DNA of 64,000 nucleotides from Marinobacter lutaoensis (GTDB taxonomy: Bacteria > Pseudomonadota > Gammaproteobacteria > Pseudomonadales > Oleiphilaceae): NCBI RefSeq assembly GCF_001981305.1, contig NZ_MSCW01000011.1, positions 1-64,000 of the forward strand, given 5' to 3'. The notes beneath the pieces are model-generated. The model had not been told where the DNA came from and searched no databases. It worked only from the letters and a program-made list of their open reading frames with translations. Each line of letters begins with the position of its first letter. The first letter of the stretch is position 1. Of this stretch, positions 18,441 to 27,499 are shown piece by piece. The translations under genes and the position numbers were made by a program.

Positions 18441-19871
18441 ATGCACAAGAAGATCCCTGCACTTGCAACAGCGGTGCGCGTGGCGACCCTCGCCGCCGTA
18501 GCCGCGCCATCGCTGGCCCTGGCGGGCGGCTTTTCCCTGAACGAGCAGTGTGCCTGCGCCATGGGCGTCGCCAATGCCGGCATGGCGGCCAACGCCGAGA
18601 ACGCCACCACGGTACTGTTCAATCCGGCTGGCATGAGTCAGCTGTCCGGTACCAATGTTTCCTTTGGTGCGGCCTATCTGGATATTGATGCCGAAGCCAA
18701 GTCCGGCACCTACTCGGCGACGGATTCCCTGGGGCAGCCATACTATGGCAGTGGCGGCGGTGATATTGCCGACCCGGCCCTGCTGCCCAATATCTACATT
18801 ACCCACGAAGTCAGCGATTCCATTGATGTGGGCTTCGGCATCCACGCTCCCTACGGTCTGGCTGCGGATTATGACAATGACTTCACCGGCCGCTACTTTG
18901 CCGACAAGACCGAGCTGACGGTGATCTCTTTCACCCCGGCGCTGGCGGTAAACAACGGCAAGGGGCTGTCCATGGGCGTGGCCCTGAACATCATGTACGC
19001 GGAAGGGCGGCTGTCCCGTTATCAGGATGTGCGGGCTCTGGCCGTCGGTAGAATGGGAGCTGACCCGGCGACAGCGAACTACCTGGCCGATACATACGAT
19101 ACCTATGCGGACGTAGAGGGGGACGATATAGGTGTCACCATGCGGGTAGGCTTTCAGTATGACCTGTCCTCGGCCACCCGTATCGGGCTGACTGCCCAGA
19201 CCGGAACCGAGCTTGAGCTTGACGGAGATATGGAGCTCAGCCAGCTTCCGGTAGCCACGGGCAACCCGGCGGCACCATTCACAAGCACTACCCTGAAGGA
19301 AGACGTGACAGTGCCTCTGGCCATTCCTGAAAGCATTACGGTCGGCATCCGGCATCAGCTGAACGACTCGGTGACCCTGTTGGCCGGTGCCACCTATGCC
19401 CTCTGGAGCAATTTCGAGGAACTGGATATTTTCAGCCGCGAGGGAGATTCCGGTGCTATTTCCGCACTCAAGGGGCGCACGGGGGATGAAAACCCCATTA
19501 CGCACATCACCGAAGAGTGGAAGAACACCTGGCAGTTTAATGTGGGCGCAGTCTGGCAGCTGAATCCGGTCTGGGCCCTGAAAGCCGGCTATGCCTTTGA
19601 CGAATCACCTGTGGATCAGTATGTCACCGCCCGGATCCCGTCCGAGGACCGGCACTGGCTGACCCTGGGAGCCCAGTGGAAGGATATGGCCAGCGGCTGG
19701 ACCGTGGATGCCGCCGTAGGTACCCTGATCTTCAATGACGACGCCGAGGTCTATGACCGTGAATATGCGCACACGGATCCGACCGGTGCCCCGGTTTCCC
19801 TGTCCAGCTATGAAGGGGAATATGATCTGAGTGCCTGGAGTGCGTCTGTCCAGATCAGCAAGGCTTTCTGA
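18441..19871 (+). CDS. FadL-family outer membrane transport protein
   Basis: 476 residues with a signal peptide (cleavage near ALALA-GGF). The mature protein begins GGFSLNEQ, the FadL hatch start, followed by NAGMA and the NPAGM motif. The rest alternates as a 14-strand barrel and ends in Phe (ISKAF), as outer membrane proteins do. The family takes up long-chain fatty acids or hydrocarbons. Unusually, two cysteines sit right after the N-terminal motif (QCAC). AAGGAG precedes the ATG at 18441; an upstream start is unsupported. A second, different FadL-like gene lies at 45691. Confidence 0.9.
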   Translation: MHKKIPALATAVRVATLAAVAAPSLALAGGFSLNEQCACAMGVANAGMAANAENATTVLFNPAGMSQLSGTNVSFGAAYLDIDAEAKSGTYSATDSLGQPYYGSGGGDIADPALLPNIYITHEVSDSIDVGFGIHAPYGLAADYDNDFTGRYFADKTELTVISFTPALAVNNGKGLSMGVALNIMYAEGRLSRYQDVRALAVGRMGADPATANYLADTYDTYADVEGDDIGVTMRVGFQYDLSSATRIGLTAQTGTELELDGDMELSQLPVATGNPAAPFTSTTLKEDVTVPLAIPESITVGIRHQLNDSVTLLAGATYALWSNFEELDIFSREGDSGAISALKGRTGDENPITHITEEWKNTWQFNVGAVWQLNPVWALKAGYAFDESPVDQYVTARIPSEDRHWLTLGAQWKDMASGWTVDAAVGTLIFNDDAEVYDREYAHTDPTGAPVSLSSYEGEYDLSAWSASVQISKAF

Positions 19872-19901
19872 TTCCTTTCGGGCCGGGCCGCAGGCTGCGG
19901 C

Positions 19902-20267
19902 TCAGCCCACTTCATGGCCGCGGTAGATCATTTTCTTTTTCCGCCGCGGCGCTTCTTCTTCAGGTCCCGTATCCTTCCTGGCTTCGGCCTCTTCTACTAC
20001 CTGCCCCCGGTACACGCGCTTGGGAATTTCCGCCTCGTCCGTTTCCACATCCAGTTCCGGAACCCGGCTCTTGAGCGCCTCCCAGGTGCGAAGCAGATGG
20101 CTTGACCGGCTCTTGCTGGCATAGTCCGCCAGGCGCTGTTCCAGGTGATCCTCTGTCAGGTGCAGCTTGACGCCGAACTCCGAGTGGATCAGGCGTCGGC
20201 ACTGGTGCACCAGTTTCAACAGGTCAGGATCCAGGAGCCAGCTTCGTTGGGGTGCCAGGGTGTTCAT
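19902..20267 (-). CDS. Small conserved-looking protein with two YRG motifs, function unknown
   Basis: 121 residues from the ATG at 20267, no signal peptide or membrane span. The N-terminal 70 residues look helical (DPDLLKLVHQCRRLIHSEFG). The C-terminal half is low-complexity and charged, with two copies of a short motif, KRVYRGQVVE and KMIYRGHEVG, separated by an acidic linker and RRKKK. I do not recognise the family. It converges with the porin gene, and a short GC-rich hairpin lies between their stops. Confidence 0.7.
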   Translation of the reverse strand: MNTLAPQRSWLLDPDLLKLVHQCRRLIHSEFGVKLHLTEDHLEQRLADYASKSRSSHLLRTWEALKSRVPELDVETDEAEIPKRVYRGQVVEEAEARKDTGPEEEAPRRKKKMIYRGHEVG

Positions 20268-20514
20268 GGTTACAGCCTCGCATTGGTGTGTCACAACCTG
20301 GTGCGCCTTGGCGGTGTTCGGTGAAGGCGCCACCGACCCCATCGGACATGCGAATTTTATGCCGCTTGTCTGGGCAGGCTTTCGGGGGCCGGTTTACGCG
20401 CGTTCCGGGGTGACAGTGGCAAGGCCGGGAGTGGGGCCGCGCCCGCAACTGGTGCAGGACGCGGCTTGTTGCACTGTTGTGGGTGTCCGGCGGCGGCCGG
20501 AGGGGGGACTGGGG

Positions 20515-23235
20515 TCAGTGGGCCTGGTCCCAGTTGTCGCCGATACCGGCTTCCACCAGCAGCGGCACGTCCAGGCTGGCGGCTCGGGACATGCGCTTGA
20601 CCAGCCCTTCGCGGACTTCGTCCGCCACCGTGTCACGTACTTCGATGATCAGCTCATCGTGCACCTGCATGGTCATGCGGGCGTCGTCCGGGTACCGCTC
20701 GCGCAGCCACTGGTCCACCTCGATCATCGCCCGTTTGATGATGTCCGCCGCGGTGCCCTGCATCGGCGCATTGATGGCGGTCCGTTCGGCGGCCTGCTGC
20801 AACTGTTTGTTGCGGGCGTTGATGTCGGGCAGGTACAGCCGGCGCCCGAACAGGGTTTCCACGAACCCGTCGTCATGCGCTTGGCGGCGGATGTTGTCCA
20901 TGTAGCTGAGCACCCTGGGGTAGCGCTCGAAGTAGCGGTCAATGTACTGCTGGGCCAGTTTCCGCTCGATGCCCAGCTGGCGCGACAGGCCGAAGGCGGA
21001 CATGCCGTAGATCAGGCCGAAGTTGATCGCCTTGGCGCTGCGTCGCTGCTCGCCGGTGACTTCGTCCAGGGGAACGCCGAACACCTCGGCGGCGGTGGCC
21101 CGGTGGATGTCCTCGCCTCGCTCAAAGGCCTGCAGCAACCCGCGGTCGCCGGACAGGTGGGCCATGATGCGCAGCTCGATCTGGGAGTAGTCGGCAGCCA
21201 GCAGTTTGAAGCCCTCGGGGGCGATAAAAGCCTGGCGGATGCGCCGGCCTTCTTCGGTACGGATCGGGATATTCTGCAGGTTCGGGTCCGAGGACGACAG
21301 CCGCCCGGTGGCGGTGACGGCCTGGTGGTAAGACGTGTGGACCCGGCCGGTCCGGGGATGGATCAGCTCCGGCAGGGTGTCGGTGTAGGTGGATTTCAGC
21401 TTGCTCAGGCTTCGGTGTTCGACAATCAGCCGGGGCAGTTCGTGTTCATGGGCCAGTTCCTGAAGCACGGGTTCGGCGGTGGAGGGGGCCCCTTTGGGGG
21501 TCTTCTTGATCACCGGCAGCGCGAACTTGTCATACAGGATGGCCTGCAGCTGTTTGGTGGAGCCCAGATTGAACGTTTCTCCGGCCACCTCGTGGGCCTG
21601 TGCCTCCAGCTCGGCCATGCGTTCCGCCAGTTCCTGGCTGTGGCGGCGCAGGGTGCCGGCGCTGATCAACGTGCCCCGCTGCTCCATGCGCGAGAGCACC
21701 GGCACCAGGGGCAGATCGATCTCCCGGTAGACCGCATCGAGGCGCCCGGTTTCCTTCAGTCTTGGCCGCAGGGTCTGATGTAGGCGCAGGGTGATGTCGG
21801 CATCCTCGGCGGCGTAGGGGCCGGCCTTCTCCAGTTCGATCTGGTTGAAGCTGAGTTGCTTGGCGCCCTTGCCGGCAATGGATTCGTAGGTGATGGTCTG
21901 TTCACCCAGGTACTCCCGCGCCAGGCTGTCCATGTCGTGGCGGGTGGCCACGGAGTTGTAGACGTAGGACTCCAGCATGGTGTCTTCGGCGATGCCCCGC
22001 AGCTCGATGCCGTGATTCGCCAGGACGTTCATGTCGTACTTGAGGTTCTGGCCCACTTTCTTTTGTTCCGGGTCCTCCAGCAGCGGCTTGAGCTGGGCCA
22101 GTACGGCCTCCCGGTCGAGCTGGTCCGGGGCGCCCATGTAGTCGTGGGCGAGGGGAACGTAAGCCGCTTCGCCCGGTTCCACGGCGAAGGAGACGCCAAC
22201 GATTTCGGCGTCCATGTAGCGCAGGCTGGTGGTTTCGGTATCGAAGGCGAACAGCTCCGCCGCCTGCAGTCGTTCGAGCCAGGCGTCCAGCGCCGGTTGC
22301 TCGGTGATCACGCTGTAGCGTTTCTCAGGGGGGGCGGCGGTTTCCCGGTCGCGGGCCTGGGGCGTCGGGTCCTGGCCCTGTTCCAGCTCGTCGATCCAGC
22401 TGCGGAATTCGTATTCCCTGAACAGCTCCAGTAACCGGGCGTTGTCCTGCTGGCGCAGCGACAGGTCTTCCAGGCTGAAGGGTAGGTCGACGTCGGTCTT
22501 GATCGTGGCCAGTTCCCGGCTCAGGGGCAGGGTCTCGATCGCCTCGCGCAGGTAGTCACCGATTTTGCCCTTGATCTCGTCGGCGTGGGCGATCAGGGTG
22601 TCCAGATCGCCATAGGTCTGCAGCCACTTGACGGCGGTCTTGGGACCGCACTTGTGGACGCCGGGAATGTTGTCCACCTTGTCGCCCACCAGGGCGAGGT
22701 AGTCGATGATCTGCTCCGGCGTTACGCCGAATTTCTCGATGACGCCCTCCCGGTCCATCCGGGTTTCAGTCATGGTGTTGATCAGGGTGACGTGGTTGCT
22801 GACCAGCTGCGCCATGTCCTTGTCGCCAGTGGACACCACGACATCGATGCCTTTGTCGGTGGCTTCCCGGGCCAGCGTGCCGATCACGTCGTCGGCTTCC
22901 ACCTGGGGCACGATCAACAGTGGCAGCCCCATGGCCCGGATGATGTCGTGGATCGGCTCGATCTGGACCGCCAGGTCCTCCGGCATCGGCGGCCGGGTGG
23001 CCTTGTACTCTTCGTACAGCTCGTGCCGGAAGGTCTTGCCCTTGGCGTCGAACACCACCACCATCTTTGAGCCCGGAAAATCCTGTTCCAGGCGTCGGAT
23101 CATGCTGATCACGCCTTTGATGGCACCGGTGGGGTGGTTTTTGCTGTTGGTCAGGGGGGGCAGCGCATGATAAGCGCGGAACAGGTAAGAGGAACCGTCG
23201 ACAAGGACAACGGGTGGGATCTTCTGTTCGGTCAT
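20515..23235 (-). CDS. polA: DNA polymerase I
   Basis: 906 residues with all three domains: the 5'-3' exonuclease (LVDGSSYLFRAYHALPPL, residues 1-290), a 3'-5' proofreading domain that keeps the catalytic DTE (FAFDTETTSL, near 335), and the family A polymerase (motif A DYSQIELRIMAHLS, O-helix YGMSAFGLSRQL, motif C MQVHDELIIEV). It fills gaps and removes RNA primers. The ATG at 23235 has a weak ribosome site; a 16-codon extension exists but looks artificial. Divergent from the DUF2782 gene, as in Pseudomonas. Confidence 0.97.
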   Translation of the reverse strand: MTEQKIPPVVLVDGSSYLFRAYHALPPLTNSKNHPTGAIKGVISMIRRLEQDFPGSKMVVVFDAKGKTFRHELYEEYKATRPPMPEDLAVQIEPIHDIIRAMGLPLLIVPQVEADDVIGTLAREATDKGIDVVVSTGDKDMAQLVSNHVTLINTMTETRMDREGVIEKFGVTPEQIIDYLALVGDKVDNIPGVHKCGPKTAVKWLQTYGDLDTLIAHADEIKGKIGDYLREAIETLPLSRELATIKTDVDLPFSLEDLSLRQQDNARLLELFREYEFRSWIDELEQGQDPTPQARDRETAAPPEKRYSVITEQPALDAWLERLQAAELFAFDTETTSLRYMDAEIVGVSFAVEPGEAAYVPLAHDYMGAPDQLDREAVLAQLKPLLEDPEQKKVGQNLKYDMNVLANHGIELRGIAEDTMLESYVYNSVATRHDMDSLAREYLGEQTITYESIAGKGAKQLSFNQIELEKAGPYAAEDADITLRLHQTLRPRLKETGRLDAVYREIDLPLVPVLSRMEQRGTLISAGTLRRHSQELAERMAELEAQAHEVAGETFNLGSTKQLQAILYDKFALPVIKKTPKGAPSTAEPVLQELAHEHELPRLIVEHRSLSKLKSTYTDTLPELIHPRTGRVHTSYHQAVTATGRLSSSDPNLQNIPIRTEEGRRIRQAFIAPEGFKLLAADYSQIELRIMAHLSGDRGLLQAFERGEDIHRATAAEVFGVPLDEVTGEQRRSAKAINFGLIYGMSAFGLSRQLGIERKLAQQYIDRYFERYPRVLSYMDNIRRQAHDDGFVETLFGRRLYLPDINARNKQLQQAAERTAINAPMQGTAADIIKRAMIEVDQWLRERYPDDARMTMQVHDELIIEVRDTVADEVREGLVKRMSRAASLDVPLLVEAGIGDNWDQAH

Positions 23236-23322
23236 AGGGGTACGGATCCGAATTCTGATTGAAGCGCGGGTTGGCTTGTGCAACTCTACAGGGAATTCAA
23301 TGAACGAAAGGGTATCACGAAA

Positions 23323-23685
23323 ATGAAACGCATCGCTTGTCCGGTTCTGTCACTGGTGCCGGCCGTGGTATTGGCGATGGCGCCGACCTGTCTCCAGGCC
23401 CAGGGCAGCGAACATGCCGCGTCGGATCCGGTGCCGGTGGAGACGCCCAGGGAGCCGGTGGTGATCTCGGACTATCAGCCCAGTTCGGACGGGCCACAAA
23501 TTGTCATTCGCCCCGGTGATCATGAGGTGTTCTACGAATACCGGGTCAATGGCCAGCTGATGGAAATCAAGGTGGTGCCGGAAGTCGGTGTGCCTTACTA
23601 CCTGGTGCCGGCCGATACCGGCGGCTGGATCCGTGAAACGGAGTCCGACCTGCTGGTGCCCAGTTGGGTGCTGTTCCGGTGGTGA
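23323..23685 (+). CDS. DUF2782 periplasmic protein
   Basis: 120 residues. A signal peptide (hydrophobic core 7-22, cleavage after LQA) precedes a short Pro-rich linker and a small domain with IRPGDHEVFYEYRVNGQLMEIKV and GVPYYLVP, the DUF2782 pattern. Function unknown; the family is regularly found beside polA. I chose the ATG at 23323 so that the signal peptide is at the terminus; the upstream 15 codons add nothing. Confidence 0.85.
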   Translation: MKRIACPVLSLVPAVVLAMAPTCLQAQGSEHAASDPVPVETPREPVVISDYQPSSDGPQIVIRPGDHEVFYEYRVNGQLMEIKVVPEVGVPYYLVPADTGGWIRETESDLLVPSWVLFRW

Positions 23686-23799
23686 GTTTTAGTATGAACA
23701 TTCTAATTTTTCTCCGTAACGTGATTCCTGAGCTTTGAGAGCGGCGGGGCCCGCCGGGCTGAAGCCGCGCACGCATTGGGAAACGTCGGAGGATGGATC

Positions 23800-24225
23800 A
23801 TGGGTAAACTCAAGACTTATCAGGAACAGCTGCAGGACATCGTCGAAAAAGGCATCAACGCCGCCGAGGAGCAGCAGAAGAAGCTGGCCGCCAAGCCGTT
23901 TGAATACGCCGAGAAGCTGGAGTCCGAGGCGCGGGAATACAGCGTCAAGAGCTTGCGCAAGCGTTACGACAGCTACGCCGAAAGCCTGTTTGAGCAACTG
24001 CGCAGCCTGAACAGCCGCTTCGGCAACTTCGCGGCCGAGCTGGTGGCCAAGCTGGAGAAGGAAGTGGCGGAAGGCGCGGATGCGGTTTCCGAGGTGGCCG
24101 GGGAAGTGGCCGAAGCCGCCGAAGAAGCGAAGAAATCCGTGACCGAGAAGAAGCCGGCCGCCCGCAAGGCACCGGCCCGCAAGCCGGCTGCCACGGCCAA
24201 GAAAAGCTCTACGGCCTCGGCCTGA
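23800..24225 (+). CDS. Small helical protein with histone-H1-like tail, phasin-like
   Basis: 141 residues. Residues 1-105 are highly helical and amphipathic (KTYQEQLQDIVEKGINAAEEQQ..., SLFEQLRSL), resembling phasin-type proteins. The last 40 residues are a Lys/Ala/Pro tail (KKPAARKAPARKPAATAKK) like bacterial H1-type proteins. It may bind polymer granules, nucleic acid or both; nothing in the neighbourhood (no PHA synthase) decides this. GGAGG stands before the ATG at 23800. A strong hairpin terminator follows immediately. Confidence 0.75.
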   Translation: MGKLKTYQEQLQDIVEKGINAAEEQQKKLAAKPFEYAEKLESEAREYSVKSLRKRYDSYAESLFEQLRSLNSRFGNFAAELVAKLEKEVAEGADAVSEVAGEVAEAAEEAKKSVTEKKPAARKAPARKPAATAKKSSTASA

Positions 24226-24240
24226 TACGGGCTGCAGCAC

Positions 24241-24273
24241 AAAAAGGCGTTGCCGATGGGCAACGCCTTTTTT
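24241..24273. terminator. Bidirectional rho-independent terminator
   Basis: AAAAAGGCGTTGCC, a GATG loop and GGCAACGCCTTTTTT form a 9-bp GC-rich stem with A and T runs on both sides. It serves both the phasin-like gene (rightward) and the pyrE-DUF4124 operon (leftward). Confidence 0.92.
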
Positions 24274-24306
24274 CATGTGAAATGCGTTGACGGGACAGCG
24301 GCGCGG

Positions 24307-24954
24307 TCATTCGCTTCCGGACAGTTCCAGAGGCAGGGTCCGGGACTCTCCGGTGATCTCCTCCAGACGTTTGATGTCGGCCAGGAAGTCCTGCTTGAGT
24401 GCCTCGATTTCCTTTTGCTGGCTGGCGATTTCCCGCTCAATGTCCCGGATCTGTGACTCCAGGCGCTGGATCTTGGTCAGTACCGACTCCGGGATGTCCC
24501 GGCCGGCGCGCTCCAGGTCCGCTGCTTTGCTCTGCTCGTTGTCGAGCTGGGCGGAGATCACTGAAATGTTACCCCGCTTGAGTTTGATCAGCCCTTCCAG
24601 TTCGCGGATCTTCCGGTGCATGGCTTGAACTGCCTGGTCCGGTGTGGTGAAGCGCTTGAGCAGCAGTTCGTCGGCCTGGCGCTGGCGTTCCGCCTCCCGC
24701 TGCCGTTGCTTCTCCGCCTCCCGGGCGGCGATCTCCTCCGGCGTGGGGGCGGGGGGAATGGTCTCGATGACCCGGCCGGAGTTGCTCAGGATGTCGTAGC
24801 CCCGCCTGGTGGCTTCCTGAGGGATGGTGTTGCCGATCACGATCTGGCCATGCTCGTCAGTGTATCGGTACATCTGGGCCTGCGCCGGCGACGTCAGCAC
24901 CAGCGCGGCGAGCAGAAGGCATGCGGAGGCGTAGGGCGACGGGCGTTTGTCCAT
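24307..24954 (-). CDS. DUF4124 domain protein with coiled coil
   Basis: 215 residues. A signal peptide ends at PAQA-QMYRYTD; the mature N-terminus YRYTDEHGQIVIGNTIP is the DUF4124 pattern. This is followed by a basic Glu/Arg/Gln-rich helix (EAEKQRQREAERQRQ) and a long coiled coil to residue 200. Probably periplasmic; function unknown. The start lies two bases after the pyrE stop, so it is co-transcribed with pyrE. Confidence 0.85.
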   Translation of the reverse strand: MDKRPSPYASACLLLAALVLTSPAQAQMYRYTDEHGQIVIGNTIPQEATRRGYDILSNSGRVIETIPPAPTPEEIAAREAEKQRQREAERQRQADELLLKRFTTPDQAVQAMHRKIRELEGLIKLKRGNISVISAQLDNEQSKAADLERAGRDIPESVLTKIQRLESQIRDIEREIASQQKEIEALKQDFLADIKRLEEITGESRTLPLELSGSE

Positions 24955-24956
24955 GT

Positions 24957-25595
24957 TCAGACTCCGTAACGGTCTCGATACTGGGCAACCGTATCCACGT
25001 ACGGGGCGAATTCGGGACGGCTTTTCAGGTAGTCGAGGATCTGCTCCAGGCGGATGATGCTGACCACCGGAATCCCGAACTCCTGCTCCACTTCCTGGAT
25101 TGCGGAACGTTCGCCATTGCCCTTCTCCTGCCGGTCCAGAGCGATCAGGACGCCGGCGGGTTCGGCGCCGGCGCCACGAATAAGGTCGATCGACTCGCGG
25201 ATGGCGGTACCGGCGGTGATCACGTCGTCCACGATCAGGACTCGGCCCGCGAGGGGCGCGCCCACGATATTGCCCCCCTCGCCGTGGTCCTTCTTCTCTT
25301 TGCGGTTGAAGGCAAAAGGTTTGCTGGTCCCCGAGCCGGCCAGCGCCATGGCGGTGACGGTGGCCAACGGAATGCCCTTATAGGCAGGTCCGAAAATGAT
25401 GTCATAATCCAGCCCGCTGCGCGCGATGGCGGCGGCATAAGCTTTGCTTAACTGCAGCAGGTCGTCCCCGGTGTTGAACAGCCCCGCGTTGAAGAAGTAG
25501 GGGCTGGTCCGGCCGGACTTGAGCGTGAACTCTCCGAATCTCAGGACATTCCGTCGGATGGCAAACTCGATGAACGCGTGCTGATAGTCGTGCAT
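24957..25595 (-). CDS. pyrE: Orotate phosphoribosyltransferase PyrE
   Basis: 212 residues. It makes orotidine 5'-phosphate from orotate and PRPP in pyrimidine synthesis. The PRPP-binding motif [17 protein letters not shown] (near residue 118) and the N-terminal [16 protein letters not shown] are diagnostic, as is the flexible loop [11 protein letters not shown]. It is divergent from the crc-like gene, an arrangement well known in Pseudomonas. Confidence 0.97.
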   Translation of the reverse strand: MHDYQHAFIEFAIRRNVLRFGEFTLKSGRTSPYFFNAGLFNTGDDLLQLSKAYAAAIARSGLDYDIIFGPAYKGIPLATVTAMALAGSGTSKPFAFNRKEKKDHGEGGNIVGAPLAGRVLIVDDVITAGTAIRESIDLIRGAGAEPAGVLIALDRQEKGNGERSAIQEVEQEFGIPVVSIIRLEQILDYLKSRPEFAPYVDTVAQYRDRYGV

Positions 25596-25676
25596 GGCAA
25601 GGCTTCTGGCGGGTGTGGAACTTTAATTAAGGCGTAAAAACGGTATCATACACACAAACCGAATCAGGGAACACGT

Positions 25677-26483
25677 ATGCGGGTAGTATCAATCAGCGTC
25701 AATGGCCTGGAACAGGCTGTTGAAAAGGGTTTCTTTGACTGGCTGGCGAAACAGGATGCTGACGTGGTATGCGTTCAGGATCACCGCATGCGGGCATACG
25801 AGGTAGAAGACAAGAACCTGATTCCGGAAGGGTACGAGGCCTACTTCATCGACGGCGAGAAGAACGAGCACGGCGGCGTGGGCATTTACACCCGTCATTT
25901 TCCCAAGGCCATCATGTATGGCTTCGCCAACGAGCAGGCCGATCGTGAAGGCCGGTTCCTGCAGGCCGATTTCGATAAGGTTTCTGTGGCCTCCGTGTTG
26001 GCTCCCTGCGCCCTGGGCCGGGAAGAGGAGCTCATCGGCGAGGACGACCTGACCGTCCTGGACCACAAGGACGAGTTCATGGAAGCCTTTGGACTGCATA
26101 TGCAGAAGACCCTGCGCAAGCGGCGTCAGTTTATTTTCTGCGCCAACCTGCAGACCGCTCACCATGTCACCGACGCCAGCCCGCTGTACCACAAGCATGA
26201 CTTCTCCGGGTTCCTGCCCCACGAGCGGGCATGGCTCGATCGCCTGTTTGATGAAATGGGTTGTGTCGATGCCTTCCGGGAAGTGAACAAGCAGAGCAAC
26301 CAGTACACCTGGTGGCCGGAGCAGGCCGGGGGCGGCCGCCGCAGCGCGGGCATCCGGGTGGACTATCAGCTGCTGACCCCGGGTATTCGCAAGACCATTC
26401 TCGACGGCTGGATCGACGACAGCACCCGGTTTTCCGACCACGCGCCGGTGATTATGGATTACGACATCGACATTGGGTTCTGA
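25677..26483 (+). CDS. crc: Crc-like catabolite repression protein (exonuclease III fold)
   Basis: 268 residues of the endonuclease/exonuclease/phosphatase fold, beginning MRVVSISVNGLEQAVEKGFFDWLA and ending near FSDHAPVIMDYD. Compared with exonuclease III, key catalytic positions are altered: the E of the QE box is D (VQDH) and the GDxN box reads CANL (155-158), so nuclease activity is unlikely. This, and its place divergent from pyrE, match Crc, which in Pseudomonas works with Hfq to repress translation of mRNAs for non-preferred carbon sources. Whether Crc acts that way here is inference. Confidence 0.78.
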   Translation: MRVVSISVNGLEQAVEKGFFDWLAKQDADVVCVQDHRMRAYEVEDKNLIPEGYEAYFIDGEKNEHGGVGIYTRHFPKAIMYGFANEQADREGRFLQADFDKVSVASVLAPCALGREEELIGEDDLTVLDHKDEFMEAFGLHMQKTLRKRRQFIFCANLQTAHHVTDASPLYHKHDFSGFLPHERAWLDRLFDEMGCVDAFREVNKQSNQYTWWPEQAGGGRRSAGIRVDYQLLTPGIRKTILDGWIDDSTRFSDHAPVIMDYDIDIGF

Positions 26484-26542
26484 GTACCGGAGCCGTCCCG
26501 TCGACGCACCCAAACAACCCGCGCCGACGGATAACGCATCAA

Positions 26543-26572
26543 AACAGGGCGCCCACGGGCGCCCTGTTTGTT
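26543..26572 (+). terminator. Rho-independent terminator after crc-like gene
   Basis: CAGGGCGCC and GGCGCCCTG form a GC-rich stem with a short loop, followed by TTTGTT on the plus strand. An A-run on the left lets it also serve the convergent rph. Confidence 0.85.
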
Positions 26573-26595
26573 AGGGTTCCTCGCCAGAGGGACGG

Positions 26596-27312
26596 TCAGT
26601 CCGCCAGGGCGACCTTCTGGATCTCGAACAGCCGGTCGATGCCCTGCCTGGCCAGCGTCAGCATCCGGTCCAGTTCCGCTTGGTCAAACGGAGCGCCTTC
26701 CGCCGTGCCCTGAATTTCGATGAAACCGCCCTGATCGGTCATGATCACGTTCATGTCGGTTTCCGCCTCTGAGTCCTCCGGGTAGTCCAGGTCCACCACC
26801 GGCGTGCCCCGATAGATGCCGACGGAAATCGCGGCCACCATTTGCTTCAGGGGCGAGCGGGGCAGGCGCTTCTCCGCCACCAGGAAGTTCAGCGCGTCGA
26901 CCAGGGCCACGCAGCCGCCGGTGATCGACGCCGTGCGAGTGCCGCCATCGGCCTGGATGACGTCGCAGTCCACGGTGATGGTGTGTTCGCCCAGGGCCTC
27001 GAGGTTCACGGCGGCGCGCAGGGAGCGGCCAATCAGACGCTGGATCTCCACCGTACGCCCACCTTGCTTGCCGCGGGCGGCTTCCCGGCCCATGCGGCTG
27101 CCGGTCGAGCGGGGCAGCATGCCGTACTCGGCGGTGATCCAGCCCTTGCCCTCGCCGCGCAGAAACGGCGGCACCTTGTTTTCGACGGAGGCCGTGCAGA
27201 TCACCTTGGTGTCCCCGAACTCCACCAGCACCGAGCCCTCGGCGTGGCGGGTGTAGTGCCGGGTGATACGAATGTCTCTGGGTTGTTCGGGCGCTCTGCC
27301 GCTTGGTCGCAT
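26596..27312 (-). CDS. rph: Ribonuclease PH
   Basis: 238 residues. A phosphorolytic 3'-5' exoribonuclease trimming tRNA 3' ends. [16 protein letters not shown] is the usual N-terminus, with [17 protein letters not shown] and [11 protein letters not shown], and the C-terminal D-x-N-x-V (DMNVIMTD). The ATG at 27312 has AAGGA upstream; 24 further codons to 27384 are not supported. Divergent from yicC, the classic arrangement. Confidence 0.97.
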   Translation of the reverse strand: MRPSGRAPEQPRDIRITRHYTRHAEGSVLVEFGDTKVICTASVENKVPPFLRGEGKGWITAEYGMLPRSTGSRMGREAARGKQGGRTVEIQRLIGRSLRAAVNLEALGEHTITVDCDVIQADGGTRTASITGGCVALVDALNFLVAEKRLPRSPLKQMVAAISVGIYRGTPVVDLDYPEDSEAETDMNVIMTDQGGFIEIQGTAEGAPFDQAELDRMLTLARQGIDRLFEIQKVALAD

Positions 27313-27499
27313 AGTGTATCCTTCGTTGCTTGTGAATAACCGGACCGGGTCCGGGGAATCAGGGAAGGGGCGTGAGTATAGCATGGTGCCCCGTGATGAC
27401 GGGGCCCGCGCCTTGCCCCTTTGGTCGGGGTCACCCCCGCCGGCCCCATCCTGCTAAACTGCTGCCATCAGCCATTCAGGATTGACCCTTGGAGAACCT

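Noticed and set aside
20488..20503. TCCGGC/GCCGGA hairpin after polA as a terminator
   Set aside because: The stem is only six base pairs and no T-run follows on the minus strand.
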